Below, one piece after another: positions 1 through 6,288 of a stretch of DNA of 7,164 nucleotides. This stretch comes from CAKSQL01 sp045606465 (GTDB lineage Bacteria; Bacillota; Clostridia; UBA1381), in NCBI GenBank assembly GCA_045606465.1, contig JAZURZ010000007.1:1-7164 (forward strand). The letters are read 5' to 3'. Made by a program: the position numbers and the translations under genes. The notes beneath the pieces were generated by a model. It was not told the origin of the DNA. It saw only the letters and a list, made by a program, of their open reading frames with translations, and ran no database searches. Every line of letters starts with the position of its first letter. Positions within the stretch are counted from its first letter, which is position 1.

Positions 1-888
1 CATGAAGAAAAAAACAGTTATATAGGTGTGGGCGTGATATTAGGTGTTCATGAAGATAATAATAGAATACAAGTTGTTTCAATAGAGGAAGATTCATATG
101 CCAAAGAATCAGGGATGCGGGTAGGCGATATTGTTCTTAAAATTGATTCTGAGGAAGTTAATTCCAAAAACTTAAATGATGCAGTCAGAAAAATAAGAAC
201 TTCATCAGATAAATCAGTAGTATTTGAAATTCAGCGCAATGATGAAATATTTAATATAGTTGTAGAAAAACAAACTATAGAAAAAAATTCCGTACAAAGT
301 AAAATTATTTCAGATACAATAGGATATATAAAAATTTCTTCATTTGACAGACGTGACAATGATGATAAAGATGCACTTGATACATATGATGAATTCAAGC
401 AAGAAATGCAACCAATTTTACAAAAGGGAATAAAAAAACTTATTATTGATTTAAGAAATAATCCTGGTGGCGATGTTGTTGTAACATCAAAAATTGCAGA
501 TTATCTTTTGCCCGAAGGAATAATTGCATATTATGAAAACAAAAAAGGCAAAAGGGAGTATATATATTCTGATGACGAATGTATCAATATGGAAATAATA
601 GTCATTGGCAATGAAGAAAGTGCATCTTCTTCAGAAATACTTATAGGTGCATTAAGAGATAATAATATTGCTAAATTTGTAGGCGAAAAAACATATGGCA
701 AGGGTATTATGCAAACTATATATTTCTTTATGGATGGTTCAGGGCTATCTGTTACAACTGCAAGATGCTATTCTCCAAACGGAGCATGTATTCACGATAT
801 AGGAATTGAGCCTGATTATCTTGTAGAGCAGGAAAATGATGCAAAAGAGGATTTGCAGCTACAAAAAGCAATCGAATTATTACAATAA
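1..888 (+). CDS. S41-family C-terminal processing peptidase (CtpA/Tsp-like), 5' end cut off by the window
   Basis: The frame is open from base 1, so the real start lies upstream; 295 residues are visible, numbered here from base 1. A PDZ domain (about residues 8-85) starts with YIGVGV and contains the AGL-type substrate loop as SGMRVGDIVLKID. The S41 core follows (about 105-275), with LIIDLRNNPGG and the nucleophile motif ESASSSEI. Alignment to the E. coli Tsp Ser430/Lys455 spacing of 25 residues puts the catalytic serine at codon 625-627 and the lysine of TYGKG at codon 700-702; both are present, so the enzyme should be active. The family cleaves extracytoplasmic proteins near their C-termini; Bacillus CtpB, for example, acts in spore-development signalling. 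The signal or anchor segment expected at the N-terminus is outside the window. The C-terminus ends with the usual DLQLQKAIELL-type helix. pcrA starts 26 nt downstream, so the two are probably co-transcribed. The in-frame GTG at 28 is internal to the PDZ domain and is not the start. Confidence 0.95.
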   Translation, partial: HEEKNSYIGVGVILGVHEDNNRIQVVSIEEDSYAKESGMRVGDIVLKIDSEEVNSKNLNDAVRKIRTSSDKSVVFEIQRNDEIFNIVVEKQTIEKNSVQSKIISDTIGYIKISSFDRRDNDDKDALDTYDEFKQEMQPILQKGIKKLIIDLRNNPGGDVVVTSKIADYLLPEGIIAYYENKKGKREYIYSDDECINMEIIVIGNEESASSSEILIGALRDNNIAKFVGEKTYGKGIMQTIYFFMDGSGLSVTTARCYSPNGACIHDIGIEPDYLVEQENDAKEDLQLQKAIELLQ

Positions 889-904
889 TTTTTTTAAAAA
901 ACAC

Positions 905-909
905 GAGGT
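905..909 (+). promoter_or_regulatory. ribosome binding site of pcrA
   Basis: GAGGT lies 5 nt before the ATG at 915, in the short AT-rich gap after the S41 protease gene. It supports the chosen start, which places the Q-motif at residues 8-13 as expected for PcrA. Confidence 0.75.
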
Positions 910-914
910 AATAA

Positions 915-3107
915 ATGGAAAATATTATTAAGAATTTAAATGAAAAACAACAATCAGCAGTGACAACAACTGAAGGCCCCGTTTTGGTATTAGCAGGTGC
1001 CGGCAGCGGAAAAACAACCGTGTTAGTAAATAGAATTGCATATATTCTAAGAAAAAAAAGAGTGGGGCCTAAAAATATAATTGCAATAACCTTTACTAAT
1101 AAGGCTGCAAATGAAATGAAGGAACGTATCACGAAATTAATTGGCGAATCTGTCAATGAAATGTGGGTGAGCACCTTTCATTCGGCTTGCGTAAAAATTT
1201 TAAGAGGGTATATAGATTTAGTAGGATATGAGCGGGATTTTGTAATATATGACACTACAGATTCAAAAACTGTAATTAAGGAATGCTTAAAAGAATTAAA
1301 CTTAGACGAAAAAGCCTATCCTCCAAAAGCTATTTCTTCAGCTATAAGTAAAGCAAAAGATAAAATGCAAACTCCGGAAATTTTTGAAAATGAAAACTAT
1401 GGCGATTATTATTCGAAAATTGTATCGCAAGTATATAAGCTTTATCAAAAAAAGCTAAAAAATAACAATGCGCTTGACTTTGACGACATTGTATTTTTGG
1501 CAGTTAAGATATTAGAAGAAAACTCCGATGTATTACAGCGTTATCAGGAGCGTTTTTCTTATATTATGGTTGATGAGTTTCAGGATACAAACTATATTCA
1601 ATATAAGCTTGTAAGTATGTTGGCACAAAGCACAAGAAATCTTTGTGTTGTGGGTGATGATGACCAGAGTATATATAAATTCAGAGGCGCAGATATCAGA
1701 AATATTTTGGGCTTTGAAAAGGATTTTCCTGATGCAAAGATAATTAAGCTTGAGCAGAATTATCGCTCTACAAAAAATATTTTAAATGCTGCAAATGCAG
1801 TTATTGCCCATAACAAAGGAAGAAAAGGAAAAGAACTCTGGACTGATAATGCCATAGGCAAGAAAATAGAACTTTTTACTGCTCAAAATGAGCATGGGGA
1901 AGGGGAGTATATTGCAAAACAGATTAAAAAACTTGTTTCAGATGGCGACAAATATTCAAATTCTGCAGTTTTATATAGAACAAACGCACAGTCGCGCGTA
2001 ATAGAAGAAATGTTTTTGCGCTTAGCAATCCCTTACAGAGTTCTTGCAGGAATGAGATTTTATGATCGAAAAGAAATAAAGGATATAATTGCATATTTAA
2101 GAGTTATATACAATCCTCGTGATGATGTTAGTTTAAAAAGAATAATAAACGAGCCAAAACGAAGCATCGGCGCATCCACCATTGAAAAGGCATCCTTAAT
2201 AGCAACCGAAAAAGGGAAGAGTCTTTTTGATATATTAAAAAAATCTTACGATTATCCTCAGCTTCTCAGAGCATCATCAAAAATCGAGGAATTCGTAAAG
2301 CTTATTGAGGATTTAAGAGTTTCCTCAAATTCCATGAAACTTGAGGATTTCATTGTTAAAGTTTTAAATGATACAAATTATTTGCCCTTATTACAAATTG
2401 AAAATACTGTAGAGGCTCAGTCAAGGATAGAAAACTTGCAGGAATTTATGTCGGTTGTTCAGGAGTTTGAAAAATCAACAAGTGATATATCCTTAGGTTC
2501 TTTTTTGGAAAATCTTGCTCTTGTAGCTGATATAGATGCTTATGATGAGGACCAGGATTGTGTTATTATGATGACTATTCATAGTGCAAAAGGACTTGAA
2601 TTTGACTATGTTTTTCTTGCAGGAATGGAGGAAGGACTCTTTCCCTCGTCGAGGTCTATGCTTGAGATAGAGGACATAGAAGAGGAAAGAAGATTGTGCT
2701 ATGTAGCAATTACACGTGCTAAAAAGAAACTCTTTTTAACAAATACAAAATCAAGAAAATTATATGGAAAAACAGACTATCCTGCACCCTCACAATTTTT
2801 AAAAGAAATTCCTCCTGAATTTATTGATGAAGTTTTTAACAATAATATAACCAGAGCAGCAGCTTATATAAATAAGCAAATTCCAAAGGATAATTTGAGT
2901 TTCTTTAAAAATGTACCAAATGAGCCTTTACCTGAAGAAATAAATTTTAAACCTGGCGATTATGTTATGCATAAAAAGTTTGGAGAGGGAATAATTTTGT
3001 CGGTTCAGCAATTTGGAAGAGATGCAAAATTGGAAATAAATTTTCATTCAGTTGGCAGAAAGCAGCTTATGGCAGTTTTTGCAAAATTGGAAAAACTCGA
3101 TAAATAA
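915..3107 (+). CDS. pcrA: ATP-dependent 3'-5' DNA helicase PcrA (UvrD/Rep family, SF1A)
   Basis: 730 residues, close to the usual PcrA length (about 720-740). All SF1A motifs are intact: Q-motif LNEKQQ (8-13), Walker A AGAGSGKT with Lys33, motif Ia TFTNKAANEM (59-68), TFHS (87-90), Walker B DEFQDT (220-225), motif III VGDDDQS (246-252), motif IV QNYRS with Arg284, motif V TIHSAKGLEFD (554-564) and motif VI YVAITRAKK with the arginine finger Arg601. The extreme C-terminus (about 680-730, PGDYVMHKKFGEG and onwards) is the Tudor-like domain that in Gram-positive PcrA contacts RNA polymerase. By family knowledge it unwinds DNA in nucleotide-excision repair and plasmid replication, removes RecA from DNA, and acts at stalled transcription complexes. 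It probably sits in an operon with the upstream S41 protease gene. A UvrD label is a naming alternative; the Tudor-like tail favours PcrA. In Bacillus pcrA is followed by ligA on the same strand; here ligA lies beyond four genes on the opposite strand. Confidence 0.98.
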   Translation: MENIIKNLNEKQQSAVTTTEGPVLVLAGAGSGKTTVLVNRIAYILRKKRVGPKNIIAITFTNKAANEMKERITKLIGESVNEMWVSTFHSACVKILRGYIDLVGYERDFVIYDTTDSKTVIKECLKELNLDEKAYPPKAISSAISKAKDKMQTPEIFENENYGDYYSKIVSQVYKLYQKKLKNNNALDFDDIVFLAVKILEENSDVLQRYQERFSYIMVDEFQDTNYIQYKLVSMLAQSTRNLCVVGDDDQSIYKFRGADIRNILGFEKDFPDAKIIKLEQNYRSTKNILNAANAVIAHNKGRKGKELWTDNAIGKKIELFTAQNEHGEGEYIAKQIKKLVSDGDKYSNSAVLYRTNAQSRVIEEMFLRLAIPYRVLAGMRFYDRKEIKDIIAYLRVIYNPRDDVSLKRIINEPKRSIGASTIEKASLIATEKGKSLFDILKKSYDYPQLLRASSKIEEFVKLIEDLRVSSNSMKLEDFIVKVLNDTNYLPLLQIENTVEAQSRIENLQEFMSVVQEFEKSTSDISLGSFLENLALVADIDAYDEDQDCVIMMTIHSAKGLEFDYVFLAGMEEGLFPSSRSMLEIEDIEEERRLCYVAITRAKKKLFLTNTKSRKLYGKTDYPAPSQFLKEIPPEFIDEVFNNNITRAAAYINKQIPKDNLSFFKNVPNEPLPEEINFKPGDYVMHKKFGEGIILSVQQFGRDAKLEINFHSVGRKQLMAVFAKLEKLDK

Positions 3108-3127
3108 ACATTTTTTAAAGACTAAAA

Positions 3128-3174
3128 CCATATAATAGCAATAATAAGGTATTAAATCTTATTATTTTATATGG
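3128..3174 (+). repeat. bulged inverted repeat (hairpin) between pcrA and the DUF4830 gene
   Basis: The left arm 3128-3148 pairs with the right arm 3158-3174 across a 9-nt loop (3149-3157). The outer stem is CCATATAA/TTATATGG (8 bp) and the inner stem AATAATAAG/CTTATTATT (9 bp). They are separated only by an unpaired TAGC on the left arm (3136-3139). On the plus strand the 3' arm is followed by GGGTGAG rather than a U-run, so it is not a standard intrinsic terminator for pcrA. On the minus strand the structure is followed by TTTTAGTCTTT, a poor U-run. The last two bases of the 3' arm are the first two G of the downstream ribosome binding site, so pairing could affect translation. The left arm also contains TATAAT (3131-3136). 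The role is unknown; the pairing itself is plain in the sequence. Confidence 0.7.
3131..3136 (+). promoter_or_regulatory. possible -10 box (TATAAT) before the DUF4830 gene
   Basis: This is an exact match to the sigma-A -10 consensus, 45-50 nt before the start codon. No convincing -35 hexamer is found 16-18 nt upstream; the sequence there is acattt/catttt. In such AT-rich DNA a chance match is likely. If it is used, transcription would begin within or just after the left hairpin arm, and the hairpin would then be a palindromic site in the promoter DNA rather than an RNA structure. Confidence 0.25.
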
Positions 3175-3179
3175 GGTGA
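3173..3179 (+). promoter_or_regulatory. ribosome binding site of the DUF4830 gene; overlaps the hairpin 3' arm
   Basis: GGGGTGA lies just before two consecutive ATG codons (3181 and 3184). From the last G of the GGGG run there are 4 nt to the first ATG and 7 nt to the second, so the second ATG has the better spacing. The first two G are paired in the upstream hairpin. Confidence 0.6.
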
Positions 3180-3180
3180 G

Positions 3181-3597
3181 ATGATGAAAAAAATGCTGCT
3201 ATATTGCACAAGTGTTATCACAATAGCGTTGATTGTTGTTTTCGTTTTTATTGTTTCTGCAAAGGATGAAAATAAAAACAGAGAATTTTTAGAAAGCTAC
3301 GGTTGGGAAGTAGCAGAAGAAGAAATTGAAATTGAAGAAATAACCATTCCAAAACAATTTGATTTAATTTATAATAATTATAATGTGTTGCAAAAGCAAG
3401 CAGGACTTGACTTGTCAGATTATAAAGGGAAAAAAGCAATAAGATATACATATTTGATTTTAAATTATCCTACTGATATTGATGAGGAAATAAGAGCCAA
3501 TGTAATAACTGTAAAAGGAGTTCCTGTTGCAGGTGATATTATGACAACAAGTTTAAATGGTTTTATGCATTCTTTAAATTACCCCGAAAATCAATAG
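3181..3597 (+). CDS. DUF4830-family small membrane-anchored protein, function unknown
   Basis: 138 residues from the first ATG; 137 if the better-spaced ATG at 3184 is used. A short Lys-Lys N-terminus and one hydrophobic segment (about 5-27) predict a single N-terminal anchor or uncleaved signal with the rest outside the cytoplasm. The soluble part resembles my recollection of DUF4830, a family found mainly in Clostridia: FLESYGWEV (36-44), an acidic stretch (46-53), IPKQFDLIYNNYN (56-68), YKGKKAIRYTYLILNYP (81-97) and a C-terminal GDIMTTSLNGFMHSL (118-132). There is no catalytic signature and no lipobox before Cys9 (the residue at -1 is Tyr). It follows pcrA by 73 nt and may be read through from it or from its own weak promoter. 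It ends TAG, 30 nt from the convergent ytxC stop. The family call comes from remembered conserved blocks, not a search; the function is not known. Confidence 0.8.
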   Translation: MMKKMLLYCTSVITIALIVVFVFIVSAKDENKNREFLESYGWEVAEEEIEIEEITIPKQFDLIYNNYNVLQKQAGLDLSDYKGKKAIRYTYLILNYPTDIDEEIRANVITVKGVPVAGDIMTTSLNGFMHSLNYPENQ

Positions 3598-3608
3598 GGA
3601 GAAAAATA

Positions 3609-3652
3609 TACATCTAAGGGAGATAAATTACTCTTTATCTCCCTTAGATGTA
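3609..3652 (-). terminator. intrinsic terminator of the minus-strand operon, possibly bidirectional
   Basis: This is a perfect 19-bp inverted repeat: arms 3609-3627 and 3634-3652, with a 6-nt loop 3628-3633. The middle of the stem is GC-rich (AAGGGAGAT/ATCTCCCTT). On the minus strand the hairpin is followed at once by TATTTTTC (3608-3601), a good U-run, so it should end ytxC operon transcripts. On the plus strand the nearest T-run (3663-3669) begins 10 nt after the stem, so termination of the pcrA-DUF4830 transcript here is plausible but weaker. The ytxC stop codon (3628-3630) lies in the loop, and the upstream arm encodes the last residues of YtxC. Confidence 0.85.
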
Positions 3653-4329
3653 CTAAAATGGCTTTTTTTGAGCTTTACACGATTATTATATATCTTAATT
3701 ATAGTATTTATAATTTCTTTATTTGTAAATTCCTCGTCATTATAAATAATTATTTCCTGCGGCGACAGTGTTAAAATTACATCAAGTAAAATATCTTCAA
3801 AACCAATTACTAAAGAAAATATTTCTTTTTGATTTAAATCGGTTATTCTTATTCTATCATTTATTTGATTTATATTAATTAAATCTATTAAAGGAATTTG
3901 AAGCTCTGTATAGATGCTCAGTCCATCAATTAATTGTTTGTATTCATTTTCCATTATAAATTCATTTACTGCCATAGCTAAAACGTCTTCTATATAGGAT
4001 ACATATTCTTTTAATCTGAAGGTTATAAATCCCGCCATATTAAGAAGCCTTTCCTCTTTTATATAATCAGTTATATACCCCGATAATGCAATTCTTAGCA
4101 TATCTTTCGCAGCGACAAGCTTTTTCTTACTTTCACTCCCTATGAACATTTGTTCGTGCTTTGTCATATAACTATAGTTGGTTTTTATTAAAGAATATAG
4201 AATTTTATCTTCATATTCATCAACTATTTTGTTAAAGAGAGCTTCTGTGGCATTATAAATATCTTCATCTGTTTTCAAACACACATATTCAATATCAGAA
4301 CCATCTATTATTTTTATAGTTTTTGGCAC
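3628..4329 (-). CDS. ytxC: YtxC-like putative sporulation protein
   Basis: 233 residues from a GTG start. The central block GFITFRLKEYV (100-110) followed by VNEFIMENEYKQLIDGL (121-137) matches the conserved core that I recall for the YtxC family. That family was named in B. subtilis and is restricted to endospore formers; its biochemical role is unknown. The protein looks soluble and mostly helical, with no membrane segment. The family is usually nearer 280-300 residues as I recall, so this copy appears shorter at its N-terminus. The GTG is supported by an AGGGAG ribosome binding site 7 nt upstream. It is the last gene of the minus-strand series, 24 nt after the DUF6873 gene. Its final codons (KGDKE) and stop lie inside the terminator hairpin. 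A chance resemblance cannot be excluded without a profile search, but the core motif is distinctive. Confidence 0.75.
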   Translation of the reverse strand: MPKTIKIIDGSDIEYVCLKTDEDIYNATEALFNKIVDEYEDKILYSLIKTNYSYMTKHEQMFIGSESKKKLVAAKDMLRIALSGYITDYIKEERLLNMAGFITFRLKEYVSYIEDVLAMAVNEFIMENEYKQLIDGLSIYTELQIPLIDLININQINDRIRITDLNQKEIFSLVIGFEDILLDVILTLSPQEIIIYNDEEFTNKEIINTIIKIYNNRVKLKKSHFSTSKGDKE

Positions 4330-4330
4330 A

Positions 4331-4342
4331 CCCTCACTCCCT
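4331..4342 (-). promoter_or_regulatory. ribosome binding site deciding the GTG start of ytxC
   Basis: On the minus strand AGGGAG (4342-4337) sits 7 nt before the GTG at 4329-4327. A second purine run GAGGG (4335-4331) is only 1 nt from it and is too close to act. The good spacing of the first run favours GTG over any internal ATG. Confidence 0.65.
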
Positions 4343-4353
4343 GCTGAAATTTG

Positions 4354-5088
4354 TTAATATATAGGAATAATAGAGCCAATATCCTCCAATTCACAATTAT
4401 TTAAGGAATATACATCTACATTGTGATTTTTGCAAAAGCTTTTTATTTTATTATAATCCGGATGAAGAGATATATCTCCATTAAATGCCAATATTTCCTT
4501 GGAAATAAGTCCGGAGGCTCCTCCAATAAAACCATATGGCAAGTGTTTTAGCTTTACACTTCCTTCGTGTATAAGCAAACTATCTATATCGTTTTTAAGA
4601 GCAATTTCTGCGATTTTTTTGTCTGCGGTAATTATTGCAGCCTCGGAAACTATACAAATTGAGCATTTACTGTAGCCCTGTTTTACATCTATTAATTTTA
4701 CTCCATTTTTATTATAATATTCAGATATTTTCTCCTCGGTATATTTTTCCTTATGAAAAGCAATATTATTTATTCTTGCTACATTATATGCAATATCATA
4801 GGGATAGGTGTTTTTAATTTGCGCTTTACCCATTATAATATTTTCTTTTGGAAAAATCTTGCAAAAATAATCATATGCCTCAGGTGCAACCACAGCTTTT
4901 TGAAAATTTAATTGATGAAAAAGCATATCAGGATGCCCCAAGACCGCCTGATATGCCACATTTAATTTTGGTGTTTTAAAAACTTTTATACCTAATTTTT
5001 TTAAATCTTTTTCAGTTTGCTCTGCCCTATAATCTATTAAGACTGCTTTTACCATAGATTGAGGCAAATTTGGATTTTTGATAAACAT
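4354..5088 (-). CDS. DUF6873-family GME-fold protein, function unknown
   Basis: 244 residues. It matches my recollection of the clostridial DUF6873 family, which is assigned to the GME fold (the fold of arginine deiminase, amidinotransferases and dimethylarginine hydrolase). Visible conserved blocks: VLIDYRAE (16-23), GHPD (51-54), VVAPEAYDYF (66-75), YDIAYNVARI (97-106), KQGYSKCSIC (136-145), YGFIGGASGLI (185-195), GDISLHPDYNKI (204-215) and DIGSIIPI (236-243). There is no signal peptide or membrane segment, so it should be cytoplasmic. Known GME hydrolases and transferases use a Cys-His-acid set to attack guanidino groups. This protein has His52, His209 and Cys142/145, but no Cys in the glycine-rich C-terminal loop, so activity cannot be assumed. 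It lies 33 nt after the M20 amidohydrolase and 24 nt before ytxC, in one apparent operon. The ATG at 5088 has a good ribosome binding site; Met12 is a less likely start. Confidence 0.8.
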   Translation of the reverse strand: MFIKNPNLPQSMVKAVLIDYRAEQTEKDLKKLGIKVFKTPKLNVAYQAVLGHPDMLFHQLNFQKAVVAPEAYDYFCKIFPKENIIMGKAQIKNTYPYDIAYNVARINNIAFHKEKYTEEKISEYYNKNGVKLIDVKQGYSKCSICIVSEAAIITADKKIAEIALKNDIDSLLIHEGSVKLKHLPYGFIGGASGLISKEILAFNGDISLHPDYNKIKSFCKNHNVDVYSLNNCELEDIGSIIPIY

Positions 5089-5091
5089 TTT

Positions 5092-5099
5092 ATCACCTT
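5092..5099 (-). promoter_or_regulatory. ribosome binding site deciding the DUF6873 start
   Basis: On the minus strand AAGGTGAT precedes the ATG at 5088-5086, with 5 nt between AAGGTG and the start codon. It supports this ATG over the internal Met12 codon. Confidence 0.7.
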
Positions 5100-5121
5100 A
5101 GTTTACATAATTTATTTATGG

Positions 5122-6285
5122 TTAACTTTCCAGAAATTTTATTGCAATCTGAGCCATGAGAGCCATACCATATTTTAAGGAATTTTCATCAGCATCAAAT
5201 TCAGGACTATGAATAGGTGCAGAAATTTTATTATTTCCCACCCCTAATCTAAAATATGAAGATGGTACCATCTCTGCAAAATATGAAAAATCATCCCCTG
5301 CCATTGATGAGCATGGCAGATTTATTATTTTGTTTATAAAGGAAAGTTTTTTAGCTGCTTTTATTACAATGCCATTCATTTTAGTGTCATTTATTACAGG
5401 TGGATACAAAGCACGATACTCAAAATCGCAATCTCCGCCTGACTTTTTTGAAATTTCCTTTGCGATATTTTCTAAAATTTCGGCAAGATAAAAACGTGTT
5501 TTATTGTCAAGTGCGCGCAAGGTTCCTTCTAAAATTGCAGTTTCAGGAATCACATTAGGACAAGTCCCTGAATGCATTGAGCATATTGAAACAACGCAAG
5601 GTGTTGATGGGTCTATGTATTTTTTTACAACGCCCTCGTATTCTTTTGCAATCTCACTAGCTATCATAATAGGATTGATACATTGTTTGGGGGCTGATCC
5701 ATGACCGCCTTTCCCTTTGATAGTAATTGTAAATTCATCAGGGCATGCCATAATTGCCCCATCCCTTATCTGAATATTTCCGCATTTTTCCAAGGGCTCT
5801 ACATGCAAAGCAAATGCCGCATCAACATGCGGATTTTCCATGACACCAGCCTCAATCATAGGCATAGCGCCACCGGTGGTTTCTTCGGCTGGTTGAAAAA
5901 CAAGCTTGACATTGCCGCAAAAAGAATCTTTCAAATCATAAAGTATTTTTGCAGCTCCCAAAAGACAAGCTGTATGGATATCGTGACCGCAGGCATGCAT
6001 AAAACCATCGTTTAATGAGGAAAATGGCAGATTAGTCTTTTCTTTTATAGGAAGTGCGTCTATATCAGCACGAAGTAATATAGTTTTTCCTTCGCTTTTT
6101 CCTTTAATTAACGCAACCGTTCCTGTTTTTGCGCACTCAGAATATTCTATTCCTATTTTTTTAAGCTCATTACGTATTATAGTGGAAGTCTTTATTTCGT
6201 TAAAGCCAATTTCGGGATATTGATGCAGTTTTTTGCGAATTTCATTGACATAATCCCAATATTTTTTTGCAAGATTTTCAACCAT
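5122..6285 (-). CDS. M20-family (M20D) metal-dependent amidohydrolase, HipO/AmhX-like
   Basis: 387 residues, full length for M20D amidohydrolases (about 380-400). The family hydrolyses N-acyl or conjugated amino acids (hippurate, N-acetyl-diaminopimelate, IAA-amino acids, N-acyl-cysteine), releasing an amino acid and a carboxylate. Motifs: HQYPEIGFNE (21-30), LRADIDALPI (71-80), HACGHDIHT (97-105), VFQPAEETTGGA (129-140), LHVEP (160-164), the lid/dimer domain GKGGHGSAPK (191-200), SSMAGDDFSYFAE (326-338) and IHSPEFDADE (358-367). By analogy with plant ILL2, the metal ligands are Cys99, His101, Glu135, His161 and His359, with Glu134 as the general base; all are present. There is no signal peptide, so it is cytoplasmic. 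The start is 3 nt after the ligA stop, with its ribosome binding site inside the last ligA codons, so translation is probably coupled. The substrate cannot be told from sequence. Diaminopimelate deacetylase (DapL-type) is one option, but no lysine-pathway gene is nearby. Confidence 0.96.
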   Translation of the reverse strand: MVENLAKKYWDYVNEIRKKLHQYPEIGFNEIKTSTIIRNELKKIGIEYSECAKTGTVALIKGKSEGKTILLRADIDALPIKEKTNLPFSSLNDGFMHACGHDIHTACLLGAAKILYDLKDSFCGNVKLVFQPAEETTGGAMPMIEAGVMENPHVDAAFALHVEPLEKCGNIQIRDGAIMACPDEFTITIKGKGGHGSAPKQCINPIMIASEIAKEYEGVVKKYIDPSTPCVVSICSMHSGTCPNVIPETAILEGTLRALDNKTRFYLAEILENIAKEISKKSGGDCDFEYRALYPPVINDTKMNGIVIKAAKKLSFINKIINLPCSSMAGDDFSYFAEMVPSSYFRLGVGNNKISAPIHSPEFDADENSLKYGMALMAQIAIKFLES

Positions 6286-6288
6286 TTA

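Noticed and set aside
28..30. GTG at 28 as start of the S41 protease
   Set aside because: It falls inside the conserved YIGVGV opening of the PDZ region, the frame is open to base 1, and there is no ribosome binding site; the gene is simply cut by the window edge.
875..895. AATTATT/AATAATT palindrome followed by a T-run at the end of the S41 gene, as a possible terminator
   Set aside because: The stem is all A-T, only 6-7 bp, with a 2-4 nt loop, and would be too weak; pcrA follows immediately with its own ribosome binding site.
752..1174. 140-codon minus-strand open frame opposite the S41 protease 3' end and the pcrA start
   Set aside because: It is fully antisense to the PcrA Walker A region and the protease C-terminus, which have strong family matches; the translation is hydrophobic and low in complexity, as expected of a shadow frame.
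3190..3220. Cys9 of the DUF4830 protein as a lipoprotein attachment site
   Set aside because: The residue before the Cys is Tyr and the Cys lies before, not after, the main hydrophobic run, so there is no lipobox.
3598..3652. Perfect inverted repeat as the end of a small mobile element or CRISPR-like repeat
   Set aside because: There is a single copy in the window, with no target duplication or second terminus, and the U-run after it on the minus strand is well explained by a terminator.
5701..6015. 104-codon plus-strand open frame inside the M20 gene
   Set aside because: It is antisense to the conserved metal-binding region of the amidohydrolase and has no ribosome binding site or recognisable domain; the other plus-strand frames at 4635, 5504, 6220 and 6601 and the minus frame at 3248 are rejected for the same reason.
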